Shown here one piece after another: positions 9,837-19,400 of a DNA stretch of 52,053 bases (positions are counted from its first letter, which is position 1; each line of letters begins with the position of its first letter). The stretch lies in assembly GCA_903871545.1 (NCBI GenBank), contig CAIQHG010000086.1, forward strand, positions 1 to 52,053. The letters run 5' to 3'. The stretch is from an uncultured Burkholderiales bacterium (lineage in GTDB: Bacteria; Pseudomonadota; Gammaproteobacteria; Burkholderiales; Burkholderiaceae_C). Both the position numbers and the translations under genes were made by a program. The notes below the pieces were generated by a model, which was not told where the DNA came from, did not search any database, and saw only the letters and a program-made list of their open reading frames with translations.

Positions 9837-12422
9837 ATGGATGTATCACGTATAAGGGCTCTGCGGGGACCCAATTTATGGACCCGAAACACAGCCGTAG
9901 AAGCACTCGTCAGGTGCGAAAGTGAGCAAGAAAAAGATCTTTCAGCGGATTCGCACTTTGAGATCAAATTAAGAAGTCTTTTCCCAGGCATTGGGCCTTT
10001 GCGGCCGGATCAAAAAAATAAAATAACTGTCGCACACGTTCTGGAATCTGCTGCGTTGCATCTTCAAATTGAAGCCGGTTGTCCTGTGACTTTTAGTCGT
10101 ACGACGAAAACTCCGGAGGAAGATTTTTACCAAGTCGCTGTAGAGTACTCAGTCGAAGAGGTCGGCAAATTGGCGTTATCTTTTGCCATCGATTTATGTA
10201 CCTGCGCGTTGCAGGGTAAAGAGTTCGATCTTGATCATGCTCTACGTGAGTTGAGTGACTTGGATGAAAATCTACGACTTGGCCCCTCCACCAACTCGAT
10301 CGTGCATGCGGCGTTATCCAAAGGTATTCCCTACAGGCGACTGAACGACGACAGCTTGGTACTTTTTGGGTGGGGCAGTCAACAAAGAAAAATTCAAGCC
10401 GCAGAAATGGACTCCACCAGTGCGATTGCAGAGTCAATTGCCCAGGACAAGGAGCTGACCAAAAAACTTCTCCATGCAGCCGGCGTGCCTGTCCCTTTGG
10501 GTCGTCCCGTTGTGGACCAAGAGGACGCATGGCACGCGGCCCAAGAGATCGGCCTACCCGTGGTCATCAAACCCAGGGACGGAAACCAGGGCAAGGGCGT
10601 TGCGGTCAACTTAAAAACCAAAGAAGAGGTGATGCAAGGTTTTATTAACGCATCTCAGTTTTCTGATGAAATACTGCTTGAGAGCTATTTGCATGGTAGT
10701 GATTACAGATTATTGGTGGTTGGAAACCGACTGATTGCAGCGGCTAGGCGTGAGCCCCCAACGGTCATCGGTGACTCAAAGAGTTCGATATTTGAACTTG
10801 TTGAAAAAGTCAATTCCGATCCCAAAAGAGGCGATGGGCACGCTACCTCGTTGACCAAAATAAAATTCGACGATATCGCTAAAGCCAGACTCAAGGAGCA
10901 AGGGTTTGACGCAAGCAGTGTTCCCACCAAAGGCACCAGAGTGAGTTTGCGAAATAACGCTAATTTATCCACCGGCGGCACTGCTACTGATGTGACTGAT
11001 GACGTGCATCCTGAGGTCGCTGCACGCGCTATTGCGGCGGCGCAAACTGTGGGCTTAGATATCTGCGGAGTGGATATTGTTTGCGAGAGCGTACTGCACC
11101 CGCTAGAGGAACAAAAGGGTGGCATCGTAGAGGTGAATGCTGCTCCTGGACTTCGCATGCACTTGACCCCCTCATTTGGTAAAGGCAGAGATGTTGGGGA
11201 AGCCGTAATCAACAACATGTTCCCAAACAATTTAGATGGGCGCATTCCAGTGATCGCAGTAACGGGCACCAACGGAAAAACAACCACTGTACGTTTGACA
11301 GCGCACCTTCTTCGCACCAATGGGATGCGTGTGGGTATGACCAACACCGACGGGGTGTACGTAGATTCAAGACAAATTGACTCTGGCGACTGCAGCGGCC
11401 CAAGGAGTGCACGCAGCGTATTGATGCACCCTGACGTTGACGCAGCTGTACTGGAGACCGCTCGAGGGGGGCTGCTTAGGGAAGGTTTGGCATTTGACCG
11501 GTGCAGCGTTGCTGTGGTGACCAACATTGGCATGGGAGATCATCTAGGACTGAATTACATCTCAACCGTAGAGGATTTGGCAGTTCTTAAGCGAATCATT
11601 GTTCAAAACGTTTCTACATCTGGTACGGCGGTGTTGAACGCTGCAGACCCCATGGTGGCTGCAATGGCGCAAAATTGTCCAGGTGAGGTAACCTTCTTTG
11701 CGCTTGATCCTCATCACCCAGTGATCGCTACTCACCGCGCGCAAGGCAAGAGAGTGCTCTTCGTTGAGGATGACCAAATGGTTGCCATGCAAGGAAAAAT
11801 GTTGGTGCGTATTCCATTGTCAGAGGTACCGTTGACAAGGAGAGGTGCAATAGGATTTCAAATAGAAAATGCTATGGCCTCGGTTGCTGCGGCCTGGGCA
11901 ACTGGTGTATCTTGGGAAACGATTGCAAAAGGATTAAGCTCCTTCATCAGCGACGCAGTTGCAGTGCCTGGGCGCTTCAATGTGTTCGACTACAGGGGAG
12001 CGACTGTCATTGCCGATTACGGCCACAACCCTGACGCCATGAAAGCTTTGGTTCAAGCCGTGATGAACATTCCTGCAACAAGGAGAAGCGTTGTGATCAG
12101 CGGCGCGGGCGACAGGCGCGATGAAGATATCCGCGAGCAAACGCGGATCATTGGGGACGCATTTGACGAAGTGGTTTTATACCAAGACGCCTGCCAAAGG
12201 GGGCGCCAAGACGGAGAGGTGATTGGGTTACTGCGGCAAGGATTGGTTGGCGCAAGCCGCACCAACTTTATTGAAGAGATCAGGGGAGAATTTGTAGCTA
12301 TTGACTCTGCAATGGACCGTCTAAAGGCAGGAGATCTTTGTTTGCTTTTGATAGACCAAATTGATGAAGCCTTAGAGCACATCACCAACCGCGTTAAGGC
12401 AGTCTCTTTGAGGCCAGTTTAG
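9837..12422 (+). CDS. cphA: CphA, cyanophycin synthetase
   Basis: CphA makes the storage polymer cyanophycin (multi-L-arginyl-poly-L-aspartate) without ribosomes. The ATP-grasp domain adds Asp to the backbone and the Mur-ligase domain adds Arg side chains. Both ligase domains look intact in this 861-residue protein: VVIKPRDGNQGKG and IVEVNAAPGLRMH in the ATP-grasp, and GTNGKTTT (477-484) and LETARGG in the Mur-ligase part. The N domain is shorter and more diverged than in CphA', with AHVLES where CphA' has AHIMEH. It is translated just after cphA', with an AAGGGTG-type ribosome site before the ATG. No cyanophycinase or isoaspartyl dipeptidase gene is in the window. Its end overlaps a convergent gene by four bases. 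Confidence 0.95.
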   Translation: MDVSRIRALRGPNLWTRNTAVEALVRCESEQEKDLSADSHFEIKLRSLFPGIGPLRPDQKNKITVAHVLESAALHLQIEAGCPVTFSRTTKTPEEDFYQVAVEYSVEEVGKLALSFAIDLCTCALQGKEFDLDHALRELSDLDENLRLGPSTNSIVHAALSKGIPYRRLNDDSLVLFGWGSQQRKIQAAEMDSTSAIAESIAQDKELTKKLLHAAGVPVPLGRPVVDQEDAWHAAQEIGLPVVIKPRDGNQGKGVAVNLKTKEEVMQGFINASQFSDEILLESYLHGSDYRLLVVGNRLIAAARREPPTVIGDSKSSIFELVEKVNSDPKRGDGHATSLTKIKFDDIAKARLKEQGFDASSVPTKGTRVSLRNNANLSTGGTATDVTDDVHPEVAARAIAAAQTVGLDICGVDIVCESVLHPLEEQKGGIVEVNAAPGLRMHLTPSFGKGRDVGEAVINNMFPNNLDGRIPVIAVTGTNGKTTTVRLTAHLLRTNGMRVGMTNTDGVYVDSRQIDSGDCSGPRSARSVLMHPDVDAAVLETARGGLLREGLAFDRCSVAVVTNIGMGDHLGLNYISTVEDLAVLKRIIVQNVSTSGTAVLNAADPMVAAMAQNCPGEVTFFALDPHHPVIATHRAQGKRVLFVEDDQMVAMQGKMLVRIPLSEVPLTRRGAIGFQIENAMASVAAAWATGVSWETIAKGLSSFISDAVAVPGRFNVFDYRGATVIADYGHNPDAMKALVQAVMNIPATRRSVVISGAGDRRDEDIREQTRIIGDAFDEVVLYQDACQRGRQDGEVIGLLRQGLVGASRTNFIEEIRGEFVAIDSAMDRLKAGDLCLLLIDQIDEALEHITNRVKAVSLRPV

Positions 12423-13087
12423 TTGAAAGTGGGGTTCAAAAAAGTAATTATAAAATTATTATCCTCGAACTCAGTTTTAACGAAGTTACCGTCAACTGTT
12501 TTGGACGCCTTTGCAAAAAACTCAGCGACCATTAAATTGTAATTAAGCGTCGAGCCTGGATGCTTGAACTTACCAAAATACTGATCGTACACATCCCTAT
12601 AAATACGGGCGCCTACGCCAATTTGACAACGGGTTTTAATGATCTGGTCACGGTCGTTAATAAAGAATACCAAATTCATGTCACCTATAACGCATGCCAA
12701 AGCTTTTGTGATTTTTGTGGCTTTGGAGTTTTGAGCTTCAAGCTTTTGGGGCTCGCATGATTCAACCTCTTTTTTTCTAAAGACACTATAAAAATCTTTT
12801 TCGCCAATCCTTTTGAGCATCTCATCAAAATTTGTAAAGACCGGTTTGTTAGCGTTTTTAAGATAACTAAGTATAGAGAGGTACTGCTGTTTGGCCAACT
12901 CGCAGGTGATCAAAACGGGCTTGCCGTTTTCCTCAAAGGCCTTTTGCCCCTCAAATTTTTTACAAACCTGAGAGACGTCTTTGTCGATATTAAGCTCAGG
13001 AGGTTTTTGCAAAGCCTGTGGCTGACCCCAAACCAAATGTGTTGTGCTTAAGAGAGAAATCACTAAACACAAATAACCATATTTCAT
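12419..13087 (-). CDS. hypothetical secreted protein downstream of cphA
   Basis: The 222-residue protein begins with a signal peptide (MKYGYLCLVISLLSTTHLVWG, cleavage expected before QPQA). The mature part has five cysteines, in VCKKF, ITCEL, ESCEP, LACVI and TRCQI, so periplasmic disulfides are possible. I do not recognise a family. Its stop overlaps the end of cphA by four bases in convergent orientation. It precedes the alpha-E/ATP-grasp pair on the chromosome, but transcriptionally it lies 59 bases downstream of that pair on the same strand and may be the last gene of that operon. No Shine-Dalgarno sequence is obvious at the ATG. Confidence 0.7.
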   Translation of the reverse strand: MKYGYLCLVISLLSTTHLVWGQPQALQKPPELNIDKDVSQVCKKFEGQKAFEENGKPVLITCELAKQQYLSILSYLKNANKPVFTNFDEMLKRIGEKDFYSVFRKKEVESCEPQKLEAQNSKATKITKALACVIGDMNLVFFINDRDQIIKTRCQIGVGARIYRDVYDQYFGKFKHPGSTLNYNLMVAEFFAKASKTVDGNFVKTEFEDNNFIITFLNPTFN

Positions 13088-13146
13088 CGGCTTTTATATT
13101 TCAAAAAAAGAAAGTTTAACACCGAAGCAACCTAAGGATTGTTGGA

Positions 13147-14100
13147 TTATGTGGGAACCAAGAAATCTTTACTTATATGCATTCCAAGCTCATTAATTCG
13201 ATCTAAAAACTGAGTCAAAAAAGCATGTAACCCGTTGGCAAGAATTTCATCAATAGAGCCGTATTTTAGCTCGGAGAGAAGTTTACCCGCCCGCCGCTCG
13301 GTGCCATTTGATTGCTCGTTAGCAACCATTTTTAGGTTGCTAACCACTTCACTCAGACTGGCATGCAAAGAGCGCGGCATATCAGCTCTAAATATCAAAA
13401 GTTCTGCAACGCGCTCGGGTCTAATAATATCTCTGTAAACCTTCCTGTAAATCTCAAACCCTGAAACACTTCTGAGTATGGAGCTCCAGTGATAAAAGTC
13501 ATACTCTTGGTCAGACAAACTATTCTCACCAAAAAAGTCAGTACTCACAGCGTGAAACTTAACATCCACCAACCGTGCAGTGTTATCTGACCTTTCTAAA
13601 AAAGTTCCTAGGCGCATGAAATGCAGTGCTTCATCCATTAGCATCGTGCCCACTGTTACGCCTCTAAACAAATGAGAACGAAATTTCACCCACTCAAAAA
13701 GTTTTGCAGGGTCTCGCTTAAACTCTGATTTTTTAATCAATTTTTGAATCTCAAGCCATGTTTGGTTTTGTGTCTCCCAGACCTCTGTTGTGAGACTACC
13801 CCTCACTGCACGTGCGTTCTCTCTGGCCGACCTTAGGCAAGAAATAATTGAGGATGGATTGCTCTCATCACTGACCATAAAGTCCATAACATCTTTGGGG
13901 GTGATTTGAGGGTATTTCAGACTATAAGTGGGCAACAGTTCACTAATTGATAAAAGTCCTTGCAAACCCTGCCCTGCAGACCTTTGGGTCTGAGGCAACA
14001 ACGAAGTCTGGTAATTGACATCCAACATGCGAGCCGTATTCTCAGCTCGCTCGGTGTACCTTGACATCCAGTACAAATGGTCAGCTGTTCTTGAAAGCAT
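13147..14100 (-). CDS. alpha-E domain protein (COG2307 family)
   Basis: The all-helical 317-residue protein starts LSRTADHLYWMSRYTERAEN, the family hallmark. It contains a second internal helical repeat with LGTFLERSDNTARLVDVKFH. Alpha-E proteins are nearly always encoded beside circularly permuted ATP-grasp proteins and transglutaminases. They are predicted partners in an uncharacterised peptide-ligation pathway (Iyer and colleagues' amidoligase analysis). The gene follows the ATP-grasp gene with only a few bases between them, and a GAGG sits about ten bases before the ATG, so the two form one unit. The same domain recurs fused in the 929-residue protein at 20012-22801. The biochemical function is not known. 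Confidence 0.92.
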   Translation of the reverse strand: MLSRTADHLYWMSRYTERAENTARMLDVNYQTSLLPQTQRSAGQGLQGLLSISELLPTYSLKYPQITPKDVMDFMVSDESNPSSIISCLRSARENARAVRGSLTTEVWETQNQTWLEIQKLIKKSEFKRDPAKLFEWVKFRSHLFRGVTVGTMLMDEALHFMRLGTFLERSDNTARLVDVKFHAVSTDFFGENSLSDQEYDFYHWSSILRSVSGFEIYRKVYRDIIRPERVAELLIFRADMPRSLHASLSEVVSNLKMVANEQSNGTERRAGKLLSELKYGSIDEILANGLHAFLTQFLDRINELGMHISKDFLVPT

Positions 14101-14105
14101 CTTCT

Positions 14106-15551
14106 TTAAACCTCAAGTATCCATGTATCTTTTGTTCCACCGCCTTGGGAGGAATTGACTACCAGTGATCCATCCTTTAGAGCCACTCGGGTTAGCCCGC
14201 CTGGAACCATTTGAACTGTCTTTCCACTTAATACAAATGGCCTTAAGTCAATGTGCCTTGGGGCAAAGCCGTCTTTTACAAAAGTTGGACAGCTCGAAAG
14301 ACTCAAGGTGGGTTGGGAGATGTATCCAGCTGGATTTTTTAGCAAGGCCTGTCTAAATTGGTCAATTTCTGACTTGCTTGCAGCCGGGCCAACCAACATC
14401 CCGTACCCCCCTGCTCCATGGACTTCCTTGACCACAAGATCTTTTAGATTAGCAAGTGTGTACTTTAAATCCTCAGGATTCCTGCAAAGAAAGGTAGGAA
14501 CGTTGCTGAGTATGGGTTTTTCTCCCAAATAAAATTCAATCATATTTGGTACATAGGGGTAGATAGATTTATCGTCTGCGATACCGGTTCCAACTGCATT
14601 ACAGATATTGACATTGCCCGCCCGGTATGAGTCAATTAATCCTGAGCAACCAAGGCTTGAGTCAGCTCTAAATACGGCGGGGTCGAGGAAGTCATCATCA
14701 ACGCGTCTATAAATCACATCAACTTTTACGGGACCTTGTGTGGTGCGCATGTAAACGAATCGGTCCTTGACAAAAAGATCTTGTCCCTCTACGAGCTCGA
14801 TCCCCATTTGCTGAGCCAAAAATGCGTGCTCGAAATATGCACTGTTGTACATTCCAGGTGTAAGCAATACCACTGTTGGATCAAGGGTTGTGCTTGGGCT
14901 GCAAGCACGCAGTGTCTCAAGCAACAGGTCCGGATAATGCGCAACAGGCGCTACTTGATAGGTTTTAAAGAGCTCTGGGAAAAGACGCATCATCATTTTG
15001 CGATCCTCCAGCATATAGCTCACCCCTGAGGGGACGCGAAGGTTATCTTCTAATACGAAATATTCACCCTCCCCTTTTGCATCTGAAGCTCGAATAATAT
15101 CAACTCCGCTGATGTGAGAGTAAGTATTGTGTGGGACATTTACGCCCACCATCTCAGATCTAAATTGTGGATTGTTTAGGATTTGTTCTGCTGGAACAAT
15201 ACCGGCTTTTAAAATTTCCTGATCGTGGTAAACATCATAAATAAATTTATTCAGAGCAGTCACCCTTTGAATAAGCCCCTTTTGCAGATTTAACCACTCT
15301 GTTGCGGGGATGATTCGGGGTAGTAAATCAAAGGGGATTAGTCGCTCAGTTCCAGCCCCCCCTTCGTCCTTATCTCCATAGACAGCGAAAGTAATCCCAA
15401 CACGGCGGAAAATCAGTTCCGCCTCATCTTGATGAGATTGAATCTGAGCCATTGACTGAGAGTCCAACCACTTTTTGTAGGGTTCGTAATGATGCCGCAG
15501 CGATTTGTCACCGTAAGGCAAACTCAAATACATTTCGTCAAAAGGCTGCAT
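14106..15551 (-). CDS. circularly permuted type 2 ATP-grasp protein (COG2308 family)
   Basis: This is a predicted ATP-dependent carboxylate-amine ligase of 481 residues, in one chain without the alpha-E domain. Features consistent with an active site are present: EDN at 168-170 followed by RVPSGVSYMLEDR, VKEVHGAGGYGMLVGP, HIDLRPF, and a terminal SSQGGGTKDTW. It is the first gene of the minus-strand unit with the alpha-E protein. The ATG has a GGAG ribosome site nine bases upstream. The family substrate is unknown; a peptide or amide bond product is predicted from the fold. The contrast with the diverged fused copy 4.5 kb away is notable. Confidence 0.93.
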   Translation of the reverse strand: MQPFDEMYLSLPYGDKSLRHHYEPYKKWLDSQSMAQIQSHQDEAELIFRRVGITFAVYGDKDEGGAGTERLIPFDLLPRIIPATEWLNLQKGLIQRVTALNKFIYDVYHDQEILKAGIVPAEQILNNPQFRSEMVGVNVPHNTYSHISGVDIIRASDAKGEGEYFVLEDNLRVPSGVSYMLEDRKMMMRLFPELFKTYQVAPVAHYPDLLLETLRACSPSTTLDPTVVLLTPGMYNSAYFEHAFLAQQMGIELVEGQDLFVKDRFVYMRTTQGPVKVDVIYRRVDDDFLDPAVFRADSSLGCSGLIDSYRAGNVNICNAVGTGIADDKSIYPYVPNMIEFYLGEKPILSNVPTFLCRNPEDLKYTLANLKDLVVKEVHGAGGYGMLVGPAASKSEIDQFRQALLKNPAGYISQPTLSLSSCPTFVKDGFAPRHIDLRPFVLSGKTVQMVPGGLTRVALKDGSLVVNSSQGGGTKDTWILEV

Positions 15552-15920
15552 TTACAAAGCTCCAGTTAACAAATCTCAAGCAATTTGAGTGCCATTAAAG
15601 ACTATTTTTGAGGCCTTATTAATTGAAACAATATGTCAAATTGAATAAACCCTCACTTTTATGACTCCCTGGGGGTTAAGGCAGATCGAATTAAGTTTGC
15701 AGAGGGGAAATTTAATCAAACTTTTAAATTTTTAACAAAAAAATACTTCTCTTGGCGAGCAAAAATTTTGGAAAACCCAGGGAAAACAAAGTAGAAACAG
15801 AAAAAGCTATCTTTAGATGCGCCCTTACTTGGTGCAAATTAATAAGGCACTAAAATGGGGCGAAAATGGTACAGTAATCTCAAAACACAGTAAGAGATGG
15901 GTCAAGGTACTGAAGAACCA
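15552..15920. other. AT-rich spacer upstream of the ATP-grasp/alpha-E unit
   Basis: I see no credible gene here. The spacer should carry the promoter for the minus-strand ATP-grasp/alpha-E unit, near 15570-15750, but no strong consensus -35/-10 pair can be named. A near-palindromic TGGTGC-N11-GCACTA lies around 15840-15862 and might be a regulator site. It does not match the NtrC spacing. Confidence 0.4.
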
Positions 15921-16370
15921 TTAAGTTCCCTGTGCGGAGCAGAGTTGTTTTTTTAGAGCCGAGACATAAGTTCCCGGACGTATGGGTTTTTCTCCAATTC
16001 TCCACTCAGGATCATCAAGAGCGGCCACTTCGCGCCCCTTACCTTTGGGTTTATCAAAGTAACTTTCGGAAATTTTTATAAACATATCCGTTTTGCAGTG
16101 CACCCTCCACCTGGTCAGCAAAGATTGATAATCATCTCCTGTAGGGGCTTGGGATGTCTTGCTAAGATCGGCCAAAGTCCATGCGTAACGGGTGACGTGA
16201 ATTGCTTTAACTGACTCTTTATCCCAGTAGTAGGTTATTTCGTCAGATTTATCAAGCTCAGTCCAATCTGCGTGAGCGCAATTGAAGAAAAATAGGGCAC
16301 CCATGCAGAGCAAACTTTTTGTAAAGTTTGCTGCTCCTATTGAAAAATGTTTGCGAATGATTTGTCTCAT
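15921..16370 (-). CDS. secreted protein resembling the surface-adhesin E family
   Basis: From ATG 16370 this is a protein of about 149 residues with an N-terminal signal sequence (hydrophobic LLCMGALFFFNCAHA, cleavage before DWTEL). The mature part, with a WTELDKSDEITYYWD opening, a middle that includes RWRVHCKTDMF and a C-terminal cysteine, resembles the small surface-adhesin E (Adhesin_E) proteins common in betaproteobacteria. The ATG at 16370 is preferred over the more upstream TTG at 16400 because GAGGTG lies just before it. It is divergent from the transglutaminase operon with about 115 bases between. The role is unknown, and the family assignment is from overall pattern only. Confidence 0.7.
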   Translation of the reverse strand: MRQIIRKHFSIGAANFTKSLLCMGALFFFNCAHADWTELDKSDEITYYWDKESVKAIHVTRYAWTLADLSKTSQAPTGDDYQSLLTRWRVHCKTDMFIKISESYFDKPKGKGREVAALDDPEWRIGEKPIRPGTYVSALKKQLCSAQGT

Positions 16371-16486
16371 ATTTGTCACCTCAGCTTGATTCGGCACCAA
16401 TCACTGACTTCTTTAATCATTTAGATCCTAAAATATTGAAAAGATAATTTATATTGTTTGGCTTAAGATTTGCTTAGCTCTTAATT

Positions 16487-19400
16487 ATGTCCATTCATGC
16501 TGCTTTACACCACGAAACCTGCTACGACTACGACCGACTGGTTGAATTAGGCCCTCAAGTGGTGCGCCTAAGGCCCGCCCCTCATTGCAAAAGTAACGTT
16601 TTGTCATACTCCATTAAGGTCGAACCGGAGGGGCATTTCTTGAATTGGCAACAAGATCCTTTCAGCAATTATTCAGCAAGGCTTGTATTTCCAAAACCCG
16701 CTAGGAGGCTCAAAATAACAATCGATTTGGTTGTTGAAATGTCAGTCTACAACCCATTTGATTTTTTTCTTGAGCCTAGCGCAGAGAAATACCCTTTTAA
16801 ATACTCTGCAGAGCTCAAAAAAGAGCTTTCCCCATACCGGGTTAAAGGCACTTTAACGCCCCTTCTCAAACATTATTTAGCAAGGGTTGATCGTACCCCC
16901 TGCAACACATCTGATTTTTTGGTACGAATCAACCAAAAGTTAAGTCAAGACATTAAATACTTAATCAGAATGGAGCCAGGCGTTCAAACTCCTGAGCAAA
17001 CTCTTGCGCTCGGTTCTGGCTCTTGTAGGGATACAGCATGGTTATTGGTTAATCTATTTAGACACCTCGGGATTGCGTCTCGTTTTGTATCTGGCTACCT
17101 CATTCAACTTACGCCTGATGTAAAGGCTTTGGACGGCCCAAGTGGAACTCAAGTTGATTTCACAGACCTACACGCATGGTGCGAGGTCTATCTACCCGGT
17201 GCAGGTTGGATCGGACTGGACCCAACATCTGGGCTCTTTGCAGGTGAGGGCCACATACCCTTAGCTTGCACACCACTGCCCTCTAGCGCTGCCCCTATAT
17301 CTGGACTTGTAGATGAGGCACAGGTTGACTTCAGCCATGTGATGTCAGTCACTCGTATTTATGAATCACCGCGGGTAACAAAACCTTACACGCAAAGCGA
17401 GTGGACAAAAATTTATAAATTAGGCGAAGAAGTTGACGAGCAACTAGCACTCGATGATGTCCGTCTCACAATGGGAGGGGAACCCACATTCGTTTGCGTC
17501 ACGGATAGGGACGCGGCTGAGTGGAATACCGACGCACTTGGCCCTACAAAGAGAGAATATGCAACGCAATTGCTGCATAAATTAAGAGCCGAATACGGGG
17601 CTGGGGGCTTCCTTCACTTGGGACAAGGTAAATGGTATCCGGGCGAGCAATTACCCCGTTGGGCTTTAAGCATTTACTGGAGAGAGGATGGTCAACCCAT
17701 TTGGGGCAATCAGGCTTTGCTTGCCGATGAAAGAGAGCCCCAACACAGAACTACTGAGGATGCGCAGCGTTTTATCAAACGGCTTTCTCATAACCTTGGG
17801 GTAGACGACGAGTATATTAAACCAGGATTCGAAGATACGCTTTATTACTTATGGAGAGAACGAAGACTTCCCCTTAACGTAGACCCCTTTGACTCCAAAC
17901 TTGAAGATGAGATAGAGCGAGAGCGCATAAGACGTGTCTTTGATCAAAAGCTCACTCACGTAGTAGGCTACGTTTTGCCCCTACAAGCCCAAGACCCTTG
18001 TGATTCATCTATTGACAACGACCACAAAACACCGTGGCTTACTGGTCCTTGGCATACTAGAGATGAAAGGATTTATTTGATTCCAGGTGACTCACCCATG
18101 GGTTACAGACTTCCCCTTGATTCACTGCCATGGGTGAAGGAGTCTGAATACCCTTATATAATTGAGAAAGATCTATTTGAACCTAAGGCTCCTCTTAAAA
18201 GTTTGAGTGAAATCAAACTACAACCTCCAGTCAGCGAGCCCTCAACAGATGCCACATCAAAACAAGATTTACTGAATGGCGATAAGTTTTTAAACGAAAC
18301 TGCAACCTTTTCAAAAAATCAACCCCTTTACGCATCCAAAGCACTGGATAGCGCCAGTTCACGCATTCCTGCGCCTTTTGAGTCAGCGTCCTGGACTGTG
18401 CGCTCCGCGCTTTGCGTCGAAGTCAGAGACCCACAACGCTCCAACGGCGTTAAAGCAGTTCAGGCGCAAAACGAAAAAGATAAACTTAGTCAAGCACTTA
18501 ATCAGCGAGTCCTATACGTTTTCATGCCCCCCTTGAGTCGCTTAGAGGACTATCTTGCTCTACTCAGTGCAGTTGAGTGTACGGCTCAAGAGCTAAATTT
18601 GCCGGTGATTATTGAAGGCTATCCTCCACCTAGGGATACCAGGTTAAAAGTTTTACAAGTCACACCCGATCCGGGTGTGATTGAGGTCAATATTCACCCC
18701 GCCTCCAACTGGAAAGATTTGGTGTCACAAACAGAATTTTTATACAACGCCGCTTTTGAAACGCGACTTAGCGCGGAAAAATTTATGCTAGATGGTCGCC
18801 ACACAGGCACAGGTGGCGGCAATCACTTTGTCCTTGGAGGTGCAACTCCAAGCGACAGTCCCTTTTTAAGGCGTCCTGAATTACTTGCTTCCTTGCTTTC
18901 ATATTGGCACAATCATCCAAGCTTAAGTTATTTATTTAGTGGCATGTTTATTGGTCCAACAAGCCAAGCGCCTAGGATTGATGAGGCGCGAAACGATCAA
19001 CTCTATGAGTTGGAGATTGCACTCAAGGAGATTGCTCGCAACCGCGAGCTCTACGGGCAAAACATGCCTCCTTGGTTGCTTGATCGAACGCTTAGAAACA
19101 TTTTGATTGATGTGACGGGTAACACTCACCGGTCTGAATTTTGCATTGACAAAATGTACTCTCCAGATTCCTCCACGGGTCGTCTTGGGCTACTTGAGCT
19201 AAGGGCATTTGAGATGCCTCCTCATGCAAAGATGAGTGTTGTGCAACAGCTTTTGTTACGCTCCCTCATAGCCCGCTTTTGGAATAATCCCTACACTGCC
19301 CCCCTGACCCGTTGGGGCACTGAATTACATGACCGGTTTTTGCTTCCAACTTTTGTGAGTATGGATTTTGCTGATGTTATTGAAGAAATGAATATCAGCG

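Noticed and set aside
10703..11533. Long (276-residue) antisense reading inside cphA
   Set aside because: It mirrors the codon structure of cphA on the other strand; the product is Ser/Pro/Thr-rich with no domain. Treated as a shadow.
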